64,000 nucleotides of DNA from Galliscardovia ingluviei (GTDB lineage Bacteria > Actinomycetota > Actinomycetes > Actinomycetales > Bifidobacteriaceae), in assembly GCF_014635685.1 (NCBI RefSeq), contig NZ_BMDH01000005.1:1-64000 (forward strand), written 5' to 3'. How positions within the stretch are numbered: position 1 is the first letter of the stretch; each line of letters begins with the position of its first letter. Under the pieces are notes generated by a model, which saw only the letters and a list, made by a program, of their open reading frames with translations, was not told the DNA's origin and made no database searches. Shown in pieces: positions 56,779-63,244 of this stretch. The translations under genes were made by a program, and so were the position numbers.

Positions 56779-56872
56779 GACCCTTTGCGCGCATTAGACG
56801 ATTTTGAGGGGTAAGTGCAACCCACCCAATTGATGCTGTGCCAATATCTAGACCCACAGAGTACTGCTTCAT
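56720..56872 (-). pseudogene. cas9 relic, N-terminal RuvC-I fragment
   Basis: A 50-codon frame from ATG 56872 to TAA 56720-56722. The first 33 residues, MKQYSVGLDIGTASIGWVAL followed by TPQNRLMRAKGHE, match the start of Cas9, including the RuvC-I catalytic Asp in GLDIGT. After GHE the match ends and the frame closes. Cas9 is over 1000 residues, so this is a remnant after deletion. No cas1, cas2, csn2 or CRISPR array is present in the window, so the type II system has been lost here. Confidence 0.8.
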
Positions 56873-56998
56873 TGCATACCTTTTTTCATACTGTAGTATT
56901 TTTGTTATTGTAGCCTTAGGTGTTGGTGTAATGATGTATTTGACACACTATGGATGATTGAGAAGAGTGATATTTTGAGTAGCTCAGTTTAGGGTTTA

Positions 56999-57925
56999 CT
57001 ATTGAGCGGCTTGTAAACGTTGGTAGGTTGGCAAGAGTACGTGTTCAACGCGGTATTGTAGTAGGGCTAAGTGGTATTGGCGGTAGTCCTCGTCAATAAT
57101 ATCGACACCGCGCACGGTGTCTGGGATATTGTAGAACATGTCAATAATCGTGTGCATGTCTAAGTGTTTGATAAAGCGTTGTAATGCTGCATTGCAGTCA
57201 GGGTCTTGACCGGAGGCAATATATTTCAGTGGCGCGATGGGTTTACCTTGTGTGCTCACAAAGCAGGAGTGCACATCAAGCGCATCTTGACGTAGTAAAT
57301 CAGTATCATGTAATCGCTGGCTGATAGCGTGTGGTGTCCGCTTATTGTTGAATGAGTTACTATTGGCAAATACTGGGGCAAGCTTCATGGCAGTATCACT
57401 AATCAGCACACCCCAATTCGTATTATTGCGATCAATATTACGAATAAAAGCATCCGTGACAAACATATCCCAGAAACGTTCAAGCACGTTAGGGATGTCT
57501 TTGAACACATCTATATGCGCTATCGCGGCTATCACATCAGGGAGTACTACACTCATGCCGTCTGAAGCATCTTGAGAGAATCCAGTGAGTTCATCATTAA
57601 CCGAGTTTTTCAGATTACGGAAATCATATAGAGTGTAACCGTCTTTAACAAAATCTCTGCATGCGCATACGAGTTTGCCATCGCGAATACCCAGTACAGT
57701 ATCATGCACATCAATATTGAGCGAGGCGTACACGTGTGAGCCGAGGTATTCGCTCAGTGGTGCGGTAGAATACGAGGGTACTGATCCTTGTAGATCGCGA
57801 GTGTTTTTAGGGAACTTTAAGAGCCAGTTATCGTTATTCCAGTGGATACCAATCTTACGTCCTGCTGAGCCACCATAATAGCGTCTGGAAAGTGGTGCTT
57901 GCTCAAAATTCTCAACCGTAATCAT
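56999..57925 (-). CDS. HipA/CtkA-like Ser/Thr kinase
   Basis: 308 residues, cytosolic, kinase-like fold. Motifs: LLKFPKN (nucleotide Lys), DAFIRNIDRNNTNWGVL (catalytic N-x-D-R-N-x-x-N loop as in HipA and CtkA), and KLAPVFANSNSF in place of DFG (metal-binding Asp replaced by Asn). It lacks the N-terminal domain and full length of HipA (440). HipA members phosphorylate translation factors and act as toxins, but no HipB-like antitoxin gene is adjacent, so this may be a solo kinase. A weak ribosome site precedes the ATG at 57925. Situated between cas9 relic and the candidate type I locus. Confidence 0.78.
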   Translation of the reverse strand: MITVENFEQAPLSRRYYGGSAGRKIGIHWNNDNWLLKFPKNTRDLQGSVPSYSTAPLSEYLGSHVYASLNIDVHDTVLGIRDGKLVCACRDFVKDGYTLYDFRNLKNSVNDELTGFSQDASDGMSVVLPDVIAAIAHIDVFKDIPNVLERFWDMFVTDAFIRNIDRNNTNWGVLISDTAMKLAPVFANSNSFNNKRTPHAISQRLHDTDLLRQDALDVHSCFVSTQGKPIAPLKYIASGQDPDCNAALQRFIKHLDMHTIIDMFYNIPDTVRGVDIIDEDYRQYHLALLQYRVEHVLLPTYQRLQAAQ

Positions 57926-58086
57926 ACAACCAGTATATTTTTTATCTTTAGATATATGGGGTATATAGGCATATACAGGTGTTAGGAGACGTTACATTAT
58001 ATCGCTAGCTAGCGTAGTTGGTTAATCGCATGTACTTCAATAAAATCACTGTGCCCTTCACGAGAAGAACACGGTGACCTAACACA

Positions 58087-58221
58087 CTACTTAGTCATCA
58101 GATAGCCAACTATCACGGCTAATAGTAGATAACCTACTATGTTGCTTGAAGCGGCAAGAGCCACTCCTATAGCTGCCAATGCTCCAATAGACTCATGGTG
58201 TGGGTAATTGTCGGGGCTCAT
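58087..58221 (-). CDS. 44-residue hydrophobic membrane peptide, candidate type I toxin
   Basis: 44 residues: a short polar head with Pro/His/Glu, then a single hydrophobic stretch (about 12-42, with ALAAIGVALAASSN and GYLLLAVIVGY), ending MTK. AAAGG at 58234-58230 sits eight bases before the ATG at 58221. The single-helix size and shape resemble small membrane toxins such as TisB or Fst. Two facts argue it is real: the good ribosome site, and an exact 11-nt copy of the sequence just upstream of it in the nearby structured stretch (see 58358-58500). It is below usual annotation length limits. Confidence 0.6.
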   Translation of the reverse strand: MSPDNYPHHESIGALAAIGVALAASSNIVGYLLLAVIVGYLMTK

Positions 58222-58322
58222 GAGAGTCACCTTTCAGACAAAGCCGCACGCCGTGAGCGCACGGCATACGTCACAATGCGATTGCATTGCGGTCAAGAAC
58301 TACAGCCGCTAAGATGCAGACC

Positions 58323-58351
58323 TCGACGTAGACAAGCCTAGACGTTATAAT
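58323..58351 (+). promoter_or_regulatory. candidate promoter of the structured RNA
   Basis: TCGACG (58323-58328), 17-bp spacer, TATAAT (58346-58351) matches the -35/-10 consensus with two mismatches in the -35. A start near 58358 would produce the candidate antisense RNA. Confidence 0.5.
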
Positions 58352-58357
58352 AGATAT

Positions 58358-58500
58358 CGACAGTGGAAGCGCCGCTAAACATTCTCGCCTTTGAGTGCGC
58401 GCGACGAAAGACTTACGAGAATGAGCTGAAACTGTTAGGGCGTTGAGGTAATTGCACGTCCTCAGACAAAGCGTAAGGGGCTCGCAAGAGTCCCTTAACT
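58358..58500 (+). ncRNA. candidate small RNA antitoxin, divergent to the 44-residue peptide gene
   Basis: Starts about 7 bases after TATAAT. It can form CATTCTCG/CGAGAATG (58380-58423) and ends in AAGGGGCTC-GCAA-GAGTCCCTT (58475-58496, 9-bp stem, one wobble), a plausible terminator with a weak tail. It contains TCAGACAAAGC at 58462-58472, identical to 58234-58244. On the mRNA that site is the complement, GCUUUGUCUGA, abutting and overlapping the AAAGG ribosome site. The RNA could therefore pair with the peptide mRNA in trans and block it. Confidence 0.45.
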
Positions 58501-58662
58501 CTTATCTCAATGTATTAGATAATTTTTTTGCTACTTGCACGATATTTCAATAATATTACCCAGCTTTACGTCTACAAACGCGACATTGTCGCAGCAATAT
58601 TACTTGCTCCAAATACTGAAATACTGACAACTAGGAATAAGAAGACAGAATAATAGAAAAGC

Positions 58663-59430
58663 TTATCGACCACGAGATTTGCGACGCCGAGTAGGACGGT
58701 GAGACTGACTATTACTAGAAGCAATATATCGAGAAGAATGCCGCTGTCGTATATCTTCACTAATTTCCGTGGCATACTGCTTACCAGAATCCAGTATTGG
58801 TTGATGATTCAACATAGAAAATACAAGGCTATATCTATCCAAAGGTGATACACAACGATCAAACAATGCCATTAGAGGCTGATAATTAACATGTAATAAC
58901 GCTTGAACGCTGGCATCAATATTTTCTTGAGCACTGATTTGAGGCCATTGGATATCCCAGCCAGCATCACGAGCAATCACGCTCCAAAACAGGCGTTGAG
59001 TACGACCATTGCCCTCACGAAACGGGTGTAATACGTTCAAATTATCAAAATTCATAGCAAGACGTTCAATGAACTGAACGCGATTCAAACCCTGTAAATA
59101 ATGATCCTCTTTGAGAGTCCGCTCAAAATATTCAATACCGTTCGAGAAAAACTCAAGAGGAAGAAATAGGCTCTCACCCTTACCCATATTGATTGTGCGT
59201 AGCTGTCCAGCCCAATCGTATACATCCTGAAATAGCTGATAATGGATCGCTCGTACACCGCGCAGAGTTGGCTCAACCTGAGGGTTACTATCAAAGAACT
59301 CTATCATACGAAGACGCGCACTCGTTGATTCAAACGCATCAAATTCAGCAGAATCAATAATTCCTGCTAAATTACGTAATACAGTTGTACCCTGAATAAG
59401 ATAAGGGTCAAAAACTGGACTGTCAACCAT
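58663..59430 (-). CDS. Fic toxin of a VbhTA-like pair
   Basis: AMP-transferase toxin of the Fic family, 255 residues. Canonical motif HPFREGNGRTQR holds the catalytic His and both Arg. IHYQLFQDVYDWAGQLRTINMGKG is the usual N-terminal Fic helix and flap region. A basic C-terminal tail (HRPTRRRKSRGR) follows. The ATG at 59430 overlaps the antitoxin's stop by 8 bp. Fic toxins of this class modify gyrase B and topoisomerase IV in related systems, which is known for VbhT but inferred here. Confidence 0.92.
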   Translation of the reverse strand: MVDSPVFDPYLIQGTTVLRNLAGIIDSAEFDAFESTSARLRMIEFFDSNPQVEPTLRGVRAIHYQLFQDVYDWAGQLRTINMGKGESLFLPLEFFSNGIEYFERTLKEDHYLQGLNRVQFIERLAMNFDNLNVLHPFREGNGRTQRLFWSVIARDAGWDIQWPQISAQENIDASVQALLHVNYQPLMALFDRCVSPLDRYSLVFSMLNHQPILDSGKQYATEISEDIRQRHSSRYIASSNSQSHRPTRRRKSRGR

Positions 59431-59623
59431 TATTTAATCCATAACGATAACGATTGCGCTTAATGCATTCCTCGATCGTGAGATTACCCAAAATATACTG
59501 CTGCAAATCCATATTAGAAGCATCAGTAAAAACGCCGCCCTCCATTTCTATAGAATGGGTAGCTTCTTTTACAAGCCTTGCTCGCCTAGCCTGTTCAGTA
59601 GGGGAAATCTGCTGCACACTCAC
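59423..59623 (-). CDS. Fic antitoxin, VbhA-like
   Basis: 66 residues. It carries the inhibitory motif SIEMEG (S-x-x-x-E-G), by which class I antitoxins block ATP binding in the partner Fic protein, near residue 24. The C-terminal DLQQYILGNLTIEECIKRNRYRYG is the conserved tail of VbhA-type antitoxins. GTG start at 59623. No ribosome site; a promoter-like -10 lies only 7 bases upstream, so the mRNA may be leaderless. Overlaps the Fic gene by 8 bp. Confidence 0.85.
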   Translation of the reverse strand: MSVQQISPTEQARRARLVKEATHSIEMEGGVFTDASNMDLQQYILGNLTIEECIKRNRYRYGLNNG

Positions 59624-59630
59624 ACAGTCT

Positions 59631-59659
59631 ATTATAGTCTAGAATACTTGAAATAACAA
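59631..59659 (-). promoter_or_regulatory. promoter of the Fic pair, likely leaderless
   Basis: On the minus strand TTGTTA (59659-59654), 17 bp, TATAAT (59636-59631). The GTG start at 59623 lies 7 bases after the -10, so transcription would begin at or next to the start codon. Two AGTCTA direct repeats (59626 and 59637) flank the -10 and could be an operator. Confidence 0.55.
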
Positions 59660-59754
59660 TAAAAACCACTACTATCAAAATAACAAAGTGGGTTTCAGTT
59701 CAAAAGTATTTACCGTAAGCGGTTGAATAATGCAAGCTCAGTATACTATAACTT

Positions 59755-60678
59755 TCAATGAATATGTCGCTTCTGCTGGCGAACAGGCACTGCACTAGGT
59801 GTTGCATACAGTGTTGAAAGATTATTCACTTCTGGTGAAGGTGCTAATTGAGCAATGCGCTGGGCGAAAACACGGGCCTGATCCAGTAATACTTCACTAT
59901 CCTGTTCTGACCAATGATCTGCATAGGTATACGCTAACTGTCCTTGTGCCATACGTTGCATAAATGTTTGTTCATAGGTGTCTCGTTCGCTAAGTAGCAG
60001 ATCAACGAGCCAGCCTGGGTGCTCAGGAAATTCATTAAGTCCTTTAACATACATGCTGTGATGTTCGTCGCGTACCAGCGGTGGCACGGTATTCAGACGT
60101 AAACACTCTTTGAACATTACTAATCTACCTATGCTACCGTTCCCATCACTAAACGGATGTACGCGTTCAAACATCCAATGACACATTGCAATATGCACAG
60201 GATTATCAGTGATGCGTGCATATTCGTTAAACACCACTTCCATCATTTCAGGTACATGCACTGCTGCCACGGTTGGTATTGAGGTTAGACCAAGAATCTG
60301 GCTGATTTCATTCTCTCGAGTTTTATATGCACCAATGTGATATTTGGAGTCACTTTCTTGGGAAGTTCCTTTTTTTAAGAGCCAATGCAAGTGACAAACG
60401 AACTCTTCATTAACCGGATTGTCTACATGGTCAAGCATATAATTAAATGCTACAAAATGGTTACGCGTCTCTATCACGTCATCTACACGAATCTGCTCGC
60501 CATCAGCGGCAAGTAAACTATCTGATTCGAAAATTTGACTCGTCTGCTCAGCAGTTAGGGTAGAGCCCTCCATGTGGTTTGAGTTATACGCCATTAAAAT
60601 TTGAGTCCAATAAAACAATGCATGATCAATATGCTGATCTCTTTCTTCAATCAGTCTATCTACTAAACGTTGACCCAT
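59755..60678 (-). CDS. class II Fic protein, self-inhibited, with Arg-to-Ser in the signature
   Basis: 307 residues. The N-terminal inhibitory helix with SNHMEG (S-x-x-x-E-G, near residue 33) marks class II, self-blocked Fic proteins. The motif is HPFSDGNGSIGR: the catalytic His and last Arg are kept, but the first Arg of GNGR is Ser, a position that binds the ATP phosphates. A C-terminal region (about 210-307) is helical. Activity as an AMP-transferase may be weak or altered. I start at ATG 60678; TTG 60693 is possible. A small gene of unknown function lies 71 bp upstream on the same strand. Confidence 0.82.
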   Translation of the reverse strand: MGQRLVDRLIEERDQHIDHALFYWTQILMAYNSNHMEGSTLTAEQTSQIFESDSLLAADGEQIRVDDVIETRNHFVAFNYMLDHVDNPVNEEFVCHLHWLLKKGTSQESDSKYHIGAYKTRENEISQILGLTSIPTVAAVHVPEMMEVVFNEYARITDNPVHIAMCHWMFERVHPFSDGNGSIGRLVMFKECLRLNTVPPLVRDEHHSMYVKGLNEFPEHPGWLVDLLLSERDTYEQTFMQRMAQGQLAYTYADHWSEQDSEVLLDQARVFAQRIAQLAPSPEVNNLSTLYATPSAVPVRQQKRHIH

Positions 60679-60749
60679 GTTGCACCAAACCAAACTATAG
60701 GATTTTCATTCCCTCATACATACACATACGTAATGGGAACATAGAAAAA

Positions 60750-60989
60750 TCATGCAGCGTCTCTAACATCATCCATCCACTCATTCCCTAGGTAATAATT
60801 ACGAATAACCATCTCATCGCGCTCATTGCTCATCTCGCGACTGCAACTATCAACTGCATCATAATAAATATCCATAAAAAGTCTTTCATCACGAGCTAGA
60901 GCTGCAATAAAATCATCAATCGCTTCAGCAGTAATCTCAGGTACGGGAAAATCCCAATCATGAGCACCCTTAATACGAGAAACATCCAT
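60750..60989 (-). CDS. small acidic protein upstream of the class II Fic gene, unknown
   Basis: 79 residues, acidic and helical (TAEAIDDFIAALARDERLFMDIYYDAV), cytosolic. GGAGG lies six bases before ATG 60989. It precedes the Fic gene in the same direction with a 71-bp gap, so it may be co-transcribed. Family not recognised; an accessory or regulatory partner of the Fic protein is possible. Confidence 0.6.
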   Translation of the reverse strand: MDVSRIKGAHDWDFPVPEITAEAIDDFIAALARDERLFMDIYYDAVDSCSREMSNERDEMVIRNYYLGNEWMDDVRDAA

Positions 60990-61169
60990 CACGCGCCTCC
61001 ATTAACGCCAACAACCACTAATCCCACTACTAGTATAGGGGAGAATATTGCATTTTTAAACGGTTTCAGAGCGTCAGCTTGCTCAGAATTTGTCCAGAAA
61101 TTACAACTCATTCAATCTGAGTTAGAAAAGATAAAGGCTAGAAACCTTGCGATTCCTAGCCTTGCTTAG

Positions 61170-61243
61170 TAGCGGGGCATGGATTTGAACCATGGACCTC
61201 TGGGTTATGAGCCCAGCGAGCTACCGAGCTGCTCCACCCCGCG
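61170..61243 (-). tRNA. initiator tRNA-fMet (CAU)
   Basis: Minus-strand cloverleaf CGCGGGGTGGAGCAGCTCGG.., with anticodon stem CTGGG/CCCAG holding the three consecutive G-C pairs that mark initiators and loop CTCATAA (anticodon CAT). The 1-72 pair is a C-T mismatch, an initiator feature. T-loop GGTTCAAATCC. No CCA encoded. Confidence 0.95.
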
Positions 61244-61591
61244 TCGGCTTACCCTTCAGGCAGCTCGAACTATTTTACGCATGAATTAGAATAATGCAAG
61301 TTTTGTGGGTCTACAGCGTGTCGAGTTGATGTTTAGATGTCCTGGACTTGTTTAGTTACCAACAAATACAAGCCTATTAGGGACGTCCACACTGTATAAA
61401 GAAGCGCTTATATCCTGAACAGCGTTCCCAATCTTTGAATTTGATTTTTTTTTCAGTTCAATAGGCAGGGTGCAGTTCATATCTCCTATAACAGCGTTCC
61501 CCATGCTTTTAAATAAGCTCGCGTATTTGAAAAAGTCCATCAATGAGCATAACTTTTGGCATTAGACCAGAGGATTCGTCATAATAGCCAC
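61244..61591. other. intergenic region between tRNA-fMet and metA
   Basis: About 350 bp. A frame on the minus strand (61540-61352) would encode about 62 residues with a repeated GNAV motif and a nine-A tract (61445-61453 as T on the plus strand), but it lacks a ribosome site. The sequence GGGAACGCTGTT occurs twice (minus strand, near 61420 and 61495). Probably a relic or non-coding; the metA promoter is expected at the right side. Confidence 0.35.
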
Positions 61592-62638
61592 ATGCCTATT
61601 ACTATTCCACAAGGTTTGCCAGCTCGAGCAATTTTAGATTCGGAACGCATTTTTGCGCTTGATAATGCTGATGCTATTCAGCAGCGCATTCGACCTTTGC
61701 GTATAGTAATACTGAATTTGATGCCGAAGAAGATTGAAACAGAAACTCAGATTTTGCGTCTGATTTCTAAGTCTCCTATTCAGGTTGACGTTGATTTTAT
61801 GAAAACTTCTACGCATGAATCCACACACACTGACCGTGATCATCTGCTGAAGTTTTATGAGAATCTTTCTTCGTTTGAAGATAATTACTACGATGGTCTT
61901 GTAGTAACAGGTGCTCCAGTGGAACATCTTGATTTTCAAGAAGTTGATTACTGGGATGAGTTTTGCACAATTCTTGACTGGGCGAGCAGTCACGTATTTT
62001 CTACTATGTACTTGTGCTGGGGTGCAATGGCAGCTTTGTATCAGCGCTATGGTGTGCGCAAAGTGCAGGAAGAAAAGAAGATATTTGGTGTATTCCCTCA
62101 ATATTTGCAAGATGAATACTGTTTTATTACGAATGGGTTTGATGAAATTATTTTGCAACCTCATTCTCGTGTGGCTTCGGTAAATGAGCAAGATATTGCG
62201 TCAAATCCTGCATTACAAGTGCTTACATGGGGACCGCAGAGTGGACCTGGATTGCTTGCAACTAAAGACTTTTCCGAGGTTTTTGCGTTAGGGCATTGGG
62301 AATATGGGAAATGGACCTTGGCGGAGGAGTATCAGCGCGATATGTCTCGCGGTCTTACCAATGTGCCATTTCCTACTAATTATTTCCCTCATGATGATCC
62401 AAATCGTGAGCCGCTGTTTGCTTGGCGCGCTCATGCTAATTTGCTATGGCGAAACTGGCTTAATTGGGTGTATCAGACAACACCATATGATCTGCGTGAA
62501 GTGCCACAGTTAAAAGCTGAGGGCAAATTGGGTACGGATAGAAAGTATCGTAGATCTCCGGCTTCTCCACGTGGCGATGAGTATGAAGCCTTTGCTGGCG
62601 ATGGGTATGGTGTTATTGATCACGCTGATAAAGGGTAG
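61592..62638 (+). CDS. metA: homoserine O-acyltransferase MetA
   Basis: Acylates homoserine in the first step of methionine synthesis. 348 residues. N-terminus MPITIPQGLPARAILDSERIF is typical of MetA. The acyl-enzyme Cys is in FSTMYLCWGAMAALYQRYG and the catalytic His in ALGHWEYGKWTLAEEYQRD, where GHxEY is conserved. LNLMPKKIETETQILRLI also fits. Whether the donor is succinyl- or acetyl-CoA cannot be told by eye. ATG 61592 chosen because MPITIP begins the family; an in-frame ATG at 61556 is less likely. Confidence 0.93.
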   Translation: MPITIPQGLPARAILDSERIFALDNADAIQQRIRPLRIVILNLMPKKIETETQILRLISKSPIQVDVDFMKTSTHESTHTDRDHLLKFYENLSSFEDNYYDGLVVTGAPVEHLDFQEVDYWDEFCTILDWASSHVFSTMYLCWGAMAALYQRYGVRKVQEEKKIFGVFPQYLQDEYCFITNGFDEIILQPHSRVASVNEQDIASNPALQVLTWGPQSGPGLLATKDFSEVFALGHWEYGKWTLAEEYQRDMSRGLTNVPFPTNYFPHDDPNREPLFAWRAHANLLWRNWLNWVYQTTPYDLREVPQLKAEGKLGTDRKYRRSPASPRGDEYEAFAGDGYGVIDHADKG

Positions 62639-63244
62639 TAAGCAGACGTGTAGTAGGTGGGCGTAGTGGGTAAGTACAGTGGGTAAGCGTAGTAAATAAG
62701 CATAGTAGGTAGGCGTAGTGGGTAAGCGCAGTAGGTAAGCGTACTAGCCATCTTCAGTAAGCACGTGCAATCGCTAACCGTTCGGTAAGTGTACAAAATC
62801 TTCACAAAACAAAGAATGATTGATATATTGCGCTTTCCTAAACGCTACGCGCTGCGTATCGGAATATTTTATCGATAAAACCATGATTTTTCTGCTTATG
62901 TGGTGCAATCTGACTACAAAAGTTGCTAGAGTAGTCACAGTTGCCCAACTAGGGTGCAAGCAGTAGTGTGCACTTTGTGTTGTATACGAATATGTAACAT
63001 AAATAGTGTCATACTATAGTGAGTAAAACCGAATACCACTGTGATGCCGCGAACGATGGTGTGGTGGCAAACTATGCCAATTACTTCATTGTATGTTACG
63101 TAGGTGTCACATGATGGCGACCGAAGGTATTACACTAGTTGGGGTTCATGAACTTTATGATCTAAAGCTCATGAGGACGGACATATATAGGAATGCTCTA
63201 TATCAGTAGGGTTTTCTATATGTGAGTTACGAACGAGGAGGCAC
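62639..63244. other. intergenic region before atpB
   Basis: About 600 bp without a gene. It starts with the 13-bp minisatellite (62650-62740). The part near atpB has an inverted repeat CATATATAG (63182-63190) / CTATATGTG (63216-63224) and the AGGAGG ribosome site at 63236. The ATP synthase promoter should lie here; no clear -35/-10 pair could be fixed. Confidence 0.5.
62650..62740 (+). repeat. 13-bp minisatellite, seven copies
   Basis: Seven consecutive 13-bp units at 62650, 62663, 62676, 62689, 62702, 62715 and 62728 with consensus GTAGTRGGTAAGC (two to three changes per unit). It begins 12 bp after the metA stop. Copy number is likely variable between strains. Confidence 0.8.

Larger units (their letters stand above)
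56428..56998. other. gene-relic region
   Basis: No intact gene is present. The stretch contains the cas9 relic (56720-56872), the nonsense-broken gene (56440-56778), and the end of the kinase gene at 56999. About 125 bp at the right edge (56873-56998) hold nothing recognised. Confidence 0.6.
58222..58662. other. GC-rich structured region between peptide gene and Fic gene
   Basis: No protein gene is present. From about 58222 to 58500 the composition is more GC-rich than the neighbours and contains several hairpins: GCCGTG/CACGGC (58250-58264), CATTCTCG/CGAGAATG (58380-58423) and a GCAA-loop hairpin (58475-58496). It holds a candidate promoter and the repeat pair that links it to the peptide gene. 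The rest to 58662 is AT-rich; a poly-T run lies at about 58523-58529. Confidence 0.55.

Noticed and set aside
61150-61250. att site for an integrative element in tRNA-fMet
   Set aside because: No integrase gene in the window and no second copy of the tRNA 3' end seen between 56 and 61 kb.
62650-62740. CRISPR array
   Set aside because: The 13-bp units adjoin each other without spacers, so this is a minisatellite.
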